In this document: in pieces, positions 1-8,951 of the stretch
Layout: each line of letters starts with the position of its first letter
Numbering within the stretch: position 1 is the first letter of the stretch
NCBI GenBank assembly: GCA_015143735.1
Contig: VKHC01000639.1
Location: 1 to 10,412 of the forward strand
Length of the DNA: 10,412 bases
Direction of reading: 5' to 3'
Origin: Synura sp. LO234KE
Taxonomy: Eukaryota > Sar > Synurophyceae > Synurales > Mallomonadaceae
Program-made: the position numbers and the translations under genes
The notes under the pieces: generated by a model
Databases searched by the model: none
What the model was told of the DNA's origin: nothing
What the model saw: only the letters and a program-made list of their open reading frames with translations

Positions 1-559
1 ATATAGATGATTACCAATTATTGTAACAGGTACATCGTAAAATATACGATATAAAGCTTTACACGTTGCGGTTGAACATTCAATCGCTCAATCATATTTC
101 CAAGCGGAGGCGAACATAGGCACAAGGACTTAATATCAACTATTTTATTTGGATGCGACACAATAAAAGTAAAACTGGGATTGATTTTTGTCATTGAGAA
201 TTTGTGCCCAATTCGATTTTTGGATATTTTCTGTTCCGATTATTTTCTGTTTGAAACACTCTTCTTAGTTTTTTCCCGGATTTATGCTTCACTTTAAACG
301 CCGTAAATTTGATATTAAATTTTTTTTAACACATCTTTAGGGAATTATGATATACCTTATCTTCCATCGTCGGCTGCACATTAAAAGAGACTCCACGCAC
401 AACGAAATCACATGACAAATTTCGTCAACCTTTACTATACTTAGACTAACTACGGCTTTGCTGTTAACCTTGTCGGCAGCATCGTATCACGAGTTGTTGA
501 ATGCTAGAACCTTTTTTGCTAGTGGCGTGCTTCAAAGGAAGATTTGTGCTCTCGTAGAA
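1..559. other. AT-rich stretch without a supported gene
   Basis: Frequent stops in all frames, several A/T runs, and no splice chain or known motif that I could support. It may be intergenic, UTR or a long intron of a gene outside the window. Confidence 0.6.
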
Positions 560-967
560 TCATCTACAGCCACCAGCCACGGGACCTTGCAGTCGTAGCA
601 TAGAATTGGTTGCTGTCGCCTTAATTATACGGTGGTAGTAGCTCGATATCGTTGCTAAGTTGGAATGATGAGGATTATGACTGCCCTGGAAGACAACATC
701 CTCCTCTACAATGCCCTTCCCCTCCGCTCGCTCCTTCTCGTGCCGCGGGCGGTACGACCCTTCGCCTCACTCTACTTATGCGATAAGGCGGGAGATAGGA
801 ATCTTGCTCGTTCTTGGTGGGCAGCAGGTCGTGGCGAGTGCTGAACACCGCCCATCATTCTGCCTATCTCGTCGTCCTTGCTTGCTGTTACTTGCTTCTT
901 GTACCTCCCCTTGTACAACAAGAATCCCTTGAGCCTTACTTGTTGCCGAGCGACTTAAACTAAACAT
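560..967. other. GC-rich island with competing weak coding candidates
   Basis: On the minus strand 563-766 is open for 68 codons to a TGA at 560-562, without an early ATG (contains HEKERAEGKGIVEEDVVF). It could be a second exon after a start at 965-967 if a GTAAGG or GTAACA donor and the GTGAG acceptor at 767 are used (phase 1 fits). On the plus strand, ATG 665 opens a frame to a donor at 828 that can join 923-963 in phase. Both models are short and neither has a recognisable domain. Confidence 0.25.
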
Positions 968-1302
968 GTATGATATTTATTTCCTCGTCTAAACTTTTCT
1001 CCTTCTTACCTCATCTGTATAGAGCGAAATTCAGTTCTTTAACCAACAAAATATTTAATATCATTTAACTTTAACTTAATTTGTGCGGTATGATGATTCC
1101 TGGATCGACCAGCCAGCGGAGACATTTCACATTCAACACACATTAAGCAATTATCGATAGTCAGGAATGTATATGTTTGTATTTCCTTGTTGGAAATACA
1201 TTTTAACACGACCCCAACTCCCTCGCTCACTGGAGGTCCAACCTCGAAGAGCACAGCACAAAAATGCAATCCTACTCACTCCCCACATCAAGAAGGTCGT
1301 TC
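968..1302 (-). other. Presumed 3' UTR of the phosphatase gene
   Basis: AT-rich DNA between the phosphatase stop codon and the AATAAA at 976-981 on the minus strand. Only short frames without coding character occur. The assignment rests on position. Confidence 0.4.
976..981 (-). terminator. Possible poly(A) signal of the phosphatase gene
   Basis: AATAAA on the minus strand, about 320 bases after the phosphatase stop codon. An ATTAAA variant sits nearer, at 1054-1059. The hexamer is common by chance in AT-rich DNA, so this is a position-based guess. Confidence 0.3.
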
Positions 1303-2716
1303 TTACGAACATCGTTCGGTCATAATTTGAACAAATTCCGCTTTGCTCAAGCGCTCCTCCCCGCCTTTCTCGAAGAACTCGGCCACTGCCTCTTGACGTA
1401 CATCCGCTCCCAGCTGTGTGAACAATTCGACCATTTCATCCATTCTGATGAAACCGTTCAAATCCACATCGATAATGTCAAAGGCTGCCTCGTACTGAGC
1501 AATGGTTTCTGCCTCCGGCTGAAAATCCACGTTTAATTTTAACCGTCCAGAGAAAATAGTATCAATAATTCTCTCCGTTACTATGGCTTTCACGAGCAGC
1601 GGATGTCCCTGCGTAAGCCTTGTGTCAGCAACAGCTGGAATACCATATAAAAATTTCTCCTGGTCAATTGTTTCCACATACTGTGTCTTGAAGCGACGAA
1701 TAAATGACACGGGATCTCGGATTCCCATGGTTTTCATTACGGCAGCAATTACAGTACCGGTCCTTCCGTTGCCACCAGCACAGTGTACCAAACAGTTTTT
1801 TCCTTCCGCTAGTCTCCATACCAGATCCTTAATATTCTCAACCATATCTGGCTGTTTAGGAATTGAGAAATCTGGAATAGGTCTGTGTATGATTTCAAGT
1901 CCAAGTCTCCGATAAAACACTTCAAGGTCACCTCTAGCGTACTTTTCATATTCTTCAGTTTCAGCTAGAACCAGAACAGTGTGCAACTCGAATATTTTAG
2001 CGTTCTCTTCAAATTCTGAGGCAGAAGCGGAGTTCGAATCACTTAAGTCACGAGGCATGCGAGTTGTGAACAGTCTTCCTGGAAGAAGCTCAGGAAGTCC
2101 ACTCAATGACAAATTGTCGAAAAGTACTGCATTAGCTGTATTTACTTCGTACCTAAGCAAAAATATGATAAAAAATGAAGAAGTGCTTATAGTCACTAGG
2201 GCATATTACCAATGGTCTGGATCCGCATTAAGTCGCAGATTGTACGCAACATTTTCACAAATTTGTAGCTCATTGTACGAACTGAACGCTCCCCAAACTC
2301 CCGCGACAAATATTTTCATATGATTTATGAATTCTTCAGGAGAAATATTAGGTACAATACTGTTCAGTCGAGAGTATTCCGCAATTATAACACTTTGCAT
2401 TCTTTTTCTGTCCTTAAATTTTACCAGGCGAATAAAAATTACACTTTCATCAAATAACAAGGGAAATTACCTCCATATCTCTTCGCAGAATTTGAATATG
2501 TTCTGGTACATTCAAAAACTGTGAAAGCTCTACGGGATGAGATTTAATTATGCTTTCGTGACTTTCCGGAAATATAGACCGCCTTTTTCTCCCAACGTAC
2601 TTAAAAACTTTCTTCCATCGAGGTATTTCTTGATTGCTGTGAGAATGATTCATGAGTTTCCAAGCACAAAATTGTGAAACGTTAGGAACGTCATTTTCTG
2701 TTGACATACTGTACAT
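1303..2716 (-). CDS. CDKN3-like dual-specificity phosphatase with C-terminal EF-hand (3 exons)
   Basis: Exons on the minus strand are 2716-2471, 2412-2210 and 2152-1303. They are separated by 58-bp and 57-bp GT-AG introns (donors GTAATT and GTAATA) in phases 0 and 2. The joined frame is 1299 nt, 432 residues, ending in TAA. About residues 244-280 form a cysteine phosphatase core: an IPDF segment that can supply the general-acid Asp (about 244), then HCAGGNGRTG with catalytic Cys about 274 and Arg about 280. This is the CX5R signature of dual-specificity/tyrosine phosphatases, and the layout most resembles the CDKN3/KAP group. Residues 378-389 (DVDLNGFIRMDE) form a canonical calcium-binding EF-hand loop with all ligand positions filled. 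A second, degenerate EF-hand follows near the C-terminus. Residues 1-150 match nothing I know and carry a basic RKRR cluster. The start is the first Met; an in-frame Met lies three codons later. No signal peptide is visible. Expected activity is protein phosphate hydrolysis, possibly calcium-tuned; the substrate is unknown. Confidence 0.88.
2153..2209 (-). other. Intron 2 of the phosphatase gene (57 bp)
   Basis: On the minus strand it begins GTAATATG and ends TTTTTGCTTAG, with a T-rich stretch before the acceptor. Removing it joins the upstream frame ending in DPDH to the phosphatase frame beginning YEVNT, with a Trp codon split after two bases. Without splicing, the upstream frame stops at TAA inside the intron. 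A Met-started frame reading through the intron would give a false hydrophobic N-terminus to the phosphatase. Confidence 0.85.
2413..2470 (-). other. Intron 1 of the phosphatase gene (58 bp)
   Basis: On the minus strand it begins GTAATT, directly after a Glu codon, and ends AAATTTAAG before the DRKRM codons. It is phase 0. It contains an in-frame TGA, so splicing is needed to join exons 1 and 2. The acceptor is AT-rich rather than strongly pyrimidine-rich. An alternative acceptor five bases further on would break the frame. Confidence 0.8.
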
Positions 2717-2788
2717 ATGTCGTAAAATGTCGAAAAAAAGACTGTTTGAGTTTCAAAATTTGAAAACGTGGAGTTATTAGAGTAACTT
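2717..2788. promoter_or_regulatory. Shared divergent promoter region (72 bp between start codons)
   Basis: Only 72 bp separate the start codons of the phosphatase gene (leftward) and the Ser/Pro-rich gene (rightward). Both 5' UTRs and both promoters must fit here unless transcripts start inside the neighbouring gene. The stretch is AT-rich, with no clear TATA box. It contains a nearly repeated ATGTCG (TGTCGTAAAA then TGTCGAAAA) and a 15-bp inverted repeat at 2751-2765. No transcription-factor family is assigned. Confidence 0.6.
2751..2765. repeat. Inverted repeat TTTCAAA-A-TTTGAAA in the divergent promoter
   Basis: Two perfect 7-bp arms around a single A, 23 bp before the start codon of the rightward gene. 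It could be a dimeric protein-binding site serving both genes, but AT-rich palindromes also arise by chance. Confidence 0.4.
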
Positions 2789-5700
2789 ATGTTGGAAGAG
2801 TCCTCGTCCAAGAAGACTGCTCAGAGAGATGATCTTTACTTCTTTTCACCTCCACGTAGAAAGCAATCTCAAGGAACACCTGAGTCTCTTAGAAAAGTTG
2901 TTAATGATGGACTTCAATCAGGACCGAAGAGAGTCGTATTGAAGGATCGACAAAACAAAAATACAAAAATAGATAAGACAAGCAGAGATAATTATATGAA
3001 AACAACTGAAGCCTACAGGCAATTACGTAACATAGATAAATTTTTGAGCTTATGTAACTACTCTCGATGACAGGAACAGTGTTTTTACCGTAGCTGGAAC
3101 AAGAGGCACCCCTGGCCACTCTCACACTCCGTCGCCATCATCAATTGTAGCGTCGTTTACTCCATATCTTCCAGCCAAGAAAATTGCCTCTGAACGTGGT
3201 TCTAGTGTCCAAGTTCACGGCAACGAACCGAAATCCCTTGCCGCTACAAAATCTGTGCGTAAAGCTCCGGCTGCTTCGCCGGGAGAGTCATCTGGATCAA
3301 AAGTGTCTAAAACAGGGCCTAGAAATCAAACTAATCCCACAAAATTAAAACAAGATTTCAATGAGAAAGAACATCGTAATAGTGCTAAACCGAAAACGCT
3401 CTTATTCTCGCCTCAAACTCCCGTTCGTACTCCTCGGGCTTCCAAGGCATCTACATCCTCACCTGTAATAAATTTAGAATTTGTTGATCATATTCAATCA
3501 TCTTGATTATCCTTTCGTTTGCTTCAGTCACAGACAACTCCAAGCCGTGGTATTTCCTCTGATAAAGCCGTAGGGGGGCTGCTATCGAACAAGGCCATTG
3601 GACCCTTCTCCACTCCCTCCTCTCATTCCATTGGAAATCCTATCGCAGAAAGAATCCATGAAGGCCGTCCAAATTCAGCTGTTTCTCGAGGGCGTTCGGA
3701 ACATCGAGATACTAGTCGCAATAATGACCTTCCCCACTCCTCCAAAGTCCACCGTCACAACGATGGGAAACGGAGCAATTCCCTGCCACCCGATACCAGA
3801 ATTCATTCAGTTCGCAGAGCCAAATCTTCTGCTACTGAATTACGCGTTGGTGAAGCCTGGACAGAGAAACGTGCCGAGGAGTACAAACAAGGCCACAGTT
3901 TGGTTGGTAAATCCAAATCGACCCGAGCGGCCACTGGCGACGTGAGACACGGAACAGAAAGCTCATTTCTAGAACATTCCTTGTACCATGATCAGGATCA
4001 GCTGTCTTCATTGGTGTCAGAAGGACCGTCATCTCCTTCCTTGTCACTGTCTGGTTCGAGGAATATGTCCCATGACACGAAAGTGCAATCCGAAACCGCC
4101 GGGTTTGTCGTTTCGAATCATTCGCGTATACGCGGTGATGGTGTGAGTCACCACGTCATCTCTCCCCATCATACAGCTGCTGGAAGAGGTCCTTCTCTTT
4201 CGGGAAATAAAGTCCCAGTTGGTCGGGGTACAGCAGGTGTACCTGCTGCTGATCGCATTCATGTCCTGCGGGAGGAAGAGGCACAACTGTCTTCTACTTT
4301 CTCCATGTCCTCCATATCTTTCGCAGTGTCTTTATCCAGCCAGTCGAGCGCCCAGCCGGTAGCCAATCCACATACCCGTGTAACGGCAGCGGTAGTCCCA
4401 CCGAGTCGGGTCATTGGCCAACCGGACCAGCGGACACGGACATTAAACCGCAACGTGAGGATATATTTACCCCACATCAAAACCAACGTGACCGCCGATT
4501 GTTACTTAACTTCTAACTCAATACGAACAGAATCATATAATCATATGTGTGCCTACACGCTTCTGCTTCCGTTCCTTCTTTTTCATCGTCCTTCGGTCTG
4601 AAGGGGCGCGTCGTATTCACTAGTTTGGTTTGTGTGCACAACCATAAAACATTCACTGCAACTCCACGTTTCTTGTAATGGTCACAACAGATCAGCTTCG
4701 GAGGAAATGTCAGTCCAGTTCGGAGAGAGGGAGAGGCCACAGAGACCTGTGAGTATCGTCCTCCTAAAGCCCCTTTATTTTATGTTCTTCTTACCCTCCT
4801 TTGCATCTAACCACTTTGTGCCATCCCATCCGCTCCAACCTGTTGTTCTTCCTCCTCACGACGTGTCTGTAACTCACGACTAATTGTGCTGTGACTCTTC
4901 GTATTGGTATCTGTACAGTGTCCTTTCTGGACTGCACGTTTGACTCGCTGCCTTCCTCCTTCGTCATTCCGGATATGGACACGGACCTTGTTTTAAGTCA
5001 CGGGGATGTGGGTCGAGAGAAGCAGTCACGAGCGAATATGGATGTGTCCAGTACGGTGTTGCAGTTGGGTGGTGGGCGGGGGGGTGTATCGACCGGGGAG
5101 CAGTCGGGCAGTGAGGGGAGACGTGCGCACAGTCGAGACAGCAGGTGGGGAATGGGAGACCTGAATCACCCACCAACCGACCGACCGACTGCCCTTGTAT
5201 AGTTCCCCAACGTCTCTATTGCGTCCTCTGATAATGCATTGATTTCAATCATTTTTTTCAAAAGATATACTTAGCTTAGAGAAAAACATGCGAACATATC
5301 ACTCACTAAGCACCTTATGAGCCAAATTGGCAGATCCCACTAGGGGTAAGGGCAAGTTGATTTCAATCATGTTTCTTACGTTAGCGTGACTAATCCTATA
5401 CTTGACCTAGTAAGATCCCTCACCTCATACACGCCTTCTACGAAGTAGTCTATCGTCCCCCACCCCTGTCGTCATAACCCGTGGACCCATGCAGCCGTTA
5501 CGTCTATGCAACTAACATGTATCTGAATGTATACCTGTCTGTGCAGCGGCTCCCACCCCACCACCTCACAGGACGGCGGAGAAGACAAAACCGCTGCGCT
5601 GTCCCTGACTATTCCTGGCCTGTACCGCACTGGCTCTACCAACAGTATGTCTTCTTGGACCCAGGTCAGGCCGAGTCCGCCTCTACAGCGAATCCTTCTC

Positions 5701-7013
5701 TACCTGCGTATACCTTGTATACTAGTACATAGTCTTATTCATGAGTTCGTATGCTGCTGCATAGCCACTTTCTAAAAATAGATCTTAACCGAAAAGAATT
5801 CCTACTGCTACCCATTCTGTAAAGTCAAACCAAAATACTACATGCCCGTCTACAGCTTTCAACATCTATTCTGTCTTTTCTAACTCTGACTCTCTTCCGG
5901 ATTATTGCAAATTCAACGGATACATATCCGCAGGTCTCCCAACTAAACAACGCCTTCATCGGCTCCGTCAGCCTTGGGCTCAACTCCTCCGCCACGTCAT
6001 CCCCCACCGCACAGACAGAGGACTACGCGCCCCTCTTTCCCTCTCCCATCCTTCCAGTTCATAGTTTTTCATCTTCTAGTATCGATGCAGTGGACCTGTC
6101 CAGAGGGACCCAGAGTATCAGACCTGGTCATAGATCAAGTCACGGTCTCGGTCACAGCCACAGTCAGCCCGCGGTTGACCATACGCTCCCCGTACATCGC
6201 TCTGTAACCGCTTGCACTGGATCGGATATCGATGAAACCGTTCCCCCCTATGCTGGGGATAGTCGGGGGTCACTGGAGCGAGAGGGAGTCCGTGACAGAG
6301 GACAACTGGAGGGAAAGAGCGGCGATGTAACCGCTTCTGCCGTTTCCCTTCGGTCACCCACTCGCCCGACGGTTTCAGGACAGAATCATGGCGGAGGCAA
6401 GAAGGCCGCCTCTCCCGGCGCATGCTCGGGTACGTTTGTCGCTCGTGTGTATTCTCCCATTATCTGTTAAACTGTACGCCAACTACTGCTCGCGGAACTT
6501 TGTGGAAGGCCCTTCCGTGAATTCCTTTCATGAACTGTGTGTACATACTTTTCAAATACCAATATTTCAATTTCGGTGGGCTGCTGTAATTCTGTTGGTA
6601 TCGTACTGTAGCTTGCTTAACCCACCTTAAGTATCGCTTCCCGCACGTCTTAGTATCAATATCGATCGACGGGACGTGGTCCTCGCTCGGGTCCAACGTG
6701 TGGGAGGACGGGGAGGGACAGGTGGGTGCACGTGGTGCGGGGATGGAATTACGTGCAAGCCTTTCTAATTCAGAAGTATTAAGTATCGCGCGGTCCTCTG
6801 TCGACTTTGCCATGTTGTCCCATCGCTGTTTAGGAGAACAGCAGGGACATGAGTGACCCGGTAGCGCGGCAACTGTCGCAAGCGGAGGAGGTGGATAGCA
6901 TCAATAACCGACCCCCACCCGTACCTTTCTTTCAGCCGATCACACCCGCGATAGCCGCTACGGTGGACAGGCGTGCGGAGCAAAGGCACGGGTCACAGAG
7001 ACATGAGCGTTGA
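2789..7013 (+). CDS. Large Ser/Pro-rich, probably disordered protein of unknown family (9 exons)
   Basis: Proposed exons: 2789-3026, 3094-3464, 3528-4454, 4691-4748, 4919-5144, 5547-5664, 5934-6429, 6654-6721, 6834-7013. They sum to 2682 nt, 893 residues plus TGA. Each junction is GT-AG and phase-compatible. Introns are 67, 63, 236, 170, 402, 269, 224 and 112 bp. The best sites are donors GTGAGT (4749) and GTACGT (6430) and the acceptor CTGTCTGTGCAG (5546). The first junction is least sure: a 40-bp intron 3054-3093 also keeps frame. The protein is rich in Ser, Thr, Pro, Arg and His, with no enzyme motif, membrane segment or signal peptide. About 20 SP/TP pairs occur. Full CDK-type sites S/T-P-x-R lie near residues 20 (SPPR), 188 (TPVR), 207 (TPSR), 520 (SPVR) and 787 (SPTR). 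Residues 709-724 are His-rich. It may be a phosphorylated scaffold or regulator; no homologue is recognised. Confidence 0.72.
3465..3527 (+). other. Intron 2 of the Ser/Pro-rich gene (63 bp)
   Basis: Begins GTAATA and ends TTCGTTTGCTTCAG. It is phase 0 and contains an in-frame TGA at 3504-3506, so the upstream frame would otherwise end there. It is the best-supported intron of this gene: the same frame resumes immediately with SQTTPSR and stays open to the next donor. A TTGATTAT stretch about 25 bases before the acceptor could hold the branch point. Confidence 0.8.
5145..5546 (+). other. Intron 5 of the Ser/Pro-rich gene (402 bp, longest in the window)
   Basis: The donor GTGGGG follows CAG, and the acceptor is CTGTCTGTGCAG. 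The intron splits a Ser codon after two bases. It holds a 14-bp direct repeat, TTGATTTCAATCAT, at 5239-5252 and 5357-5370. Nothing else recognisable lies in it. The donor is weaker than the acceptor, so the exon 5 end is less sure than the exon 6 start. Confidence 0.55.
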
Positions 7014-7358
7014 AGCCGTCGCAATGCTGCACGATTATTCAGGGTAGACCGAAGTCTGGATCGTTACGATACGTTGATAATTGGGTTCGTCACTGTGGAA
7101 AACTATTGATACCGTTTGATGTTGCTGCTTCTTATCCTTGTCAAGCGGTACCATCGAATATTACACTGCCTCAAACTTTTTCTTGGTTTTAAACATCATA
7201 ATGCTATCGTGATGTAGACAGACATTTTTATTTTTTCCCGCTAATATAAAAGTTAATGTTTTTAATCCTTACTCAGTATTGCTAGCCTATTCTCAGTAAA
7301 CTCCGCTGTAAGCTACCACCACATTCCTATTCCGTAGTCTGGTATGTAGAAGAGAGCA

Positions 7359-7397
7359 GCTTGCTAGTAAAAATACTTTAGCCGCTTGCTAGTAAAA
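7359..7397. repeat. Two copies of a 14-bp direct repeat (GCTTGCTAGTAAAA)
   Basis: Identical copies at 7359-7372 and 7384-7397, starting 25 bp apart, in the intergenic region after the Ser/Pro-rich gene. No longer repeat unit or terminal inverted repeat surrounds them. They could be a local duplication or paired binding sites in a 3' UTR. Confidence 0.6.
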
Positions 7398-7436
7398 TGA
7401 CATAAGAACTTAACAAGGAGGAGGCAAAATTCGACG

Positions 7437-7442
7437 AATAAA
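7437..7442 (+). terminator. Possible poly(A) signal of the Ser/Pro-rich gene
   Basis: AATAAA 424 bases after the stop codon at 7011-7013 and before the next gene on the same strand. This is position-based only; no downstream GT-rich element was judged convincing. Confidence 0.3.
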
Positions 7443-7842
7443 CAATCCTCGAGTTGGGGTGAACTACTTTTGGTTAATTGACTACGGAAGTTCTAGTACG
7501 ACGAGGAGGCGTATTCTGGATACTAATTTCTTGGATTGAAGGTAGTCCGCACGACAATGCATTTGTGGCTTGTTACTAACAGCCCCCGCCGACAAACAGA
7601 ATAAGTCATATTAGGCAGATCGATGGCATCACTACTCCTTTCATAGCTTTTACTTGATGGAACACGTCATCCTCAAATCAAACTATCTACCAGTAAAACA
7701 AGCCAAGTTTCTTAAAAATATAGTTCGCGGCAACTGTGTATCTTTCTCGAAGATGTTTCTGCCGGAAAGAAACTTAAAATGTGAGAATCATTAACATCAT
7801 TATCATCACTCGCGACCTCCTCCTCCATCCACAACTGGAATT

Positions 7843-8951
7843 ATGAGAACTCGATCAAATCTTCGTAAAGATAAATCTGAAAAATCCGAGTATTGTTCGT
7901 TCCGAGAATAAAAGTCCCGTAGATCGTTCTTTTTAGAGCCGCACCAACTGCAAATAATAAAATCTGCCGATATCTCCGCCCCATGCAGTAAGTTCCTTTC
8001 TATCGATCCAAATATACAATACAATCTGCGATTTTTATATCTAAAGCCGATTCGTCAACCATTTGTGCAATCTCTCAGCCAACTGGAGCCCTTCATCTCA
8101 TGCCCTATTTTCTGTAAGTACGTTTTGTTTCAAAATTGTACTAGCCACTCTTCATGGAATCCAGATGAGGACCCCTTCGTCTACATATCGCATCCCCTTC
8201 TCTTGACTCAGAAAACGCGTTCTAGAAGGTGGAATACGTTCTTCCCGTGTCGCTTCTCTTATACAGGTGACCTGGGATACGCACGCAAAGGGTACAATGA
8301 GACTGCCGTACACGTGCAATCATGTCCCACGGCAATATATTACGAACCACAGGATAGGGGGCAGGCATTGCCAGTAACCGTCGAATCTACGTCTTGATCT
8401 GGAGGGAGAATGGTACGTGCGGGAACGTGTTACGTACTTCCATCTGGGTCTCTCCCCGAATAGCCGTCCGCCGGATAGTAGTCATCTGTTGGGACAGTGC
8501 TCTTGCGCACGCGAGCGGATCCGCGACCAAAGTATCTACAGTACACAACACAGTGCACCGACGTGACGGGTCGCACAGGTGCGCACATGTTCCATGGACT
8601 CACCGACGGGAATCGAGGAATATCCAGCCTTGACTGACGTAATAGGCGAGGATCACCAAGATGATCTGAGGAGGGGACGAGAAGAGATGAAGGTGGCCGA
8701 TGAGAGGTCAAGTCAGAGTGCCATGGGGGCTTCAGATTTGGTAAATGGTTGTAAATGTGGAGAGAGAAAGAATGACTATGATCCTTCAGGTTTCCGATGG
8801 GCGAAGTGTAAAATATCGAGACGTGCCACAGATACCCGTTCAGGACCATAAAATTTTTGCAATCTCAGCAACATACCGAGAAGCAAATGATCCAGAAGTA
8901 TATAATCCTATTGGCGTCGTTGAGCATCTGATCGGTGTACCTTGTGGATAG
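7843..8951 (+). CDS. Small hypothetical protein, unknown family (6 exons)
   Basis: Proposed exons: 7843-7889, 7937-7987, 8079-8113, 8267-8373, 8579-8740 and 8790-8951. The total is 564 nt, 187 residues, ending in TAG. Introns are 47, 91, 153, 205 and 49 bp, all GT-AG with matching phases; two donors are perfect GTAAGT. The last junction is strongest: the frame ending ASDL runs in phase 0 over GTAAAT...CTTCAG into VSDGRSVKY, which stays open to the stop. Exons 2 and 3 are tiny (51 and 35 nt) and least sure, since a second frame is open across much of 7912-8397. The start is the first ATG after an in-frame stop. The N-terminus is basic (MRTRSNLRKDK). The middle is Cys-containing (FISCPIFC), then an acidic stretch (EEYPALTDVIGEDHQDDL), then a more hydrophobic, folded-looking C-terminus. 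No known motif, signal peptide or membrane helix is seen. Function is unknown. Confidence 0.55.
8741..8789 (+). other. Last intron of the small hypothetical gene (49 bp)
   Basis: Begins GTAAAT and ends GATCCTTCAG, with a TGAC that could be the branch point about 16 bases before the acceptor. Phase 0. Its length matches the phosphatase introns. Reading through it gives a frame ending at 8851; splicing gives the better C-terminus ending at 8951. Confidence 0.7.

Larger units (their letters stand above)
7014..7842. other. Intergenic region without a supported gene
   Basis: About 830 bp between two genes on the plus strand. It is AT-rich, short open frames only, with stops in every frame. It should contain the 3' UTR of the upstream gene and the promoter of the downstream gene. 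Visible items are a 14-bp direct repeat (7359-7397), an AATAAA (7437), a TATAAA (7245) that is far from any start, and an ATCAT-rich stretch at about 7787-7808 shortly before the next start codon. Confidence 0.6.

Noticed and set aside
2020-2050. GTTCGAATC resembling a tRNA T-arm
   Set aside because: No matching acceptor stem, D-arm or anticodon arm surrounds it, and it lies within the phosphatase coding exon.
2152-2196. Hydrophobic N-terminus (FFIIFLL) as a signal anchor of the phosphatase
   Set aside because: This segment is translation of the T-rich 3' end of intron 2; splicing replaces it with the upstream exons.
1264-2323. Plus-strand open frames at 1264-1536, 1583-1915 and 1979-2323
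   Set aside because: They lie antisense to the phosphatase exons, whose catalytic and EF-hand motifs settle the strand; their peptides show no family features.
4455-4601. Read-through of exon 3 to a stop at 4599-4601 as the protein's C-terminus
   Set aside because: The GTGAGG donor at 4455 and an in-phase downstream exon (4691-4748) with the same composition fit better; the read-through tail changes character. It remains possible as an intron-retention form.
3598-4740. Frames at 3598-3945 (plus) and 3832-4047, 4044-4286, 4259-4486, 4513-4740 (minus)
   Set aside because: They are alternative-frame or antisense shadows of exon 3 and the following intron of the Ser/Pro-rich gene; none connects by splicing to anything.
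5050-5100. G-rich run in exon 5 as a simple-sequence repeat or quadruplex element
   Set aside because: It is interpreted as coding for a Gly-rich stretch (LGGGRGG) in an otherwise continuous frame; no separate function is supported.
6118-6423. 101-residue minus-strand frame
   Set aside because: Antisense to exon 7 of the Ser/Pro-rich gene, which is phase-linked on both sides.
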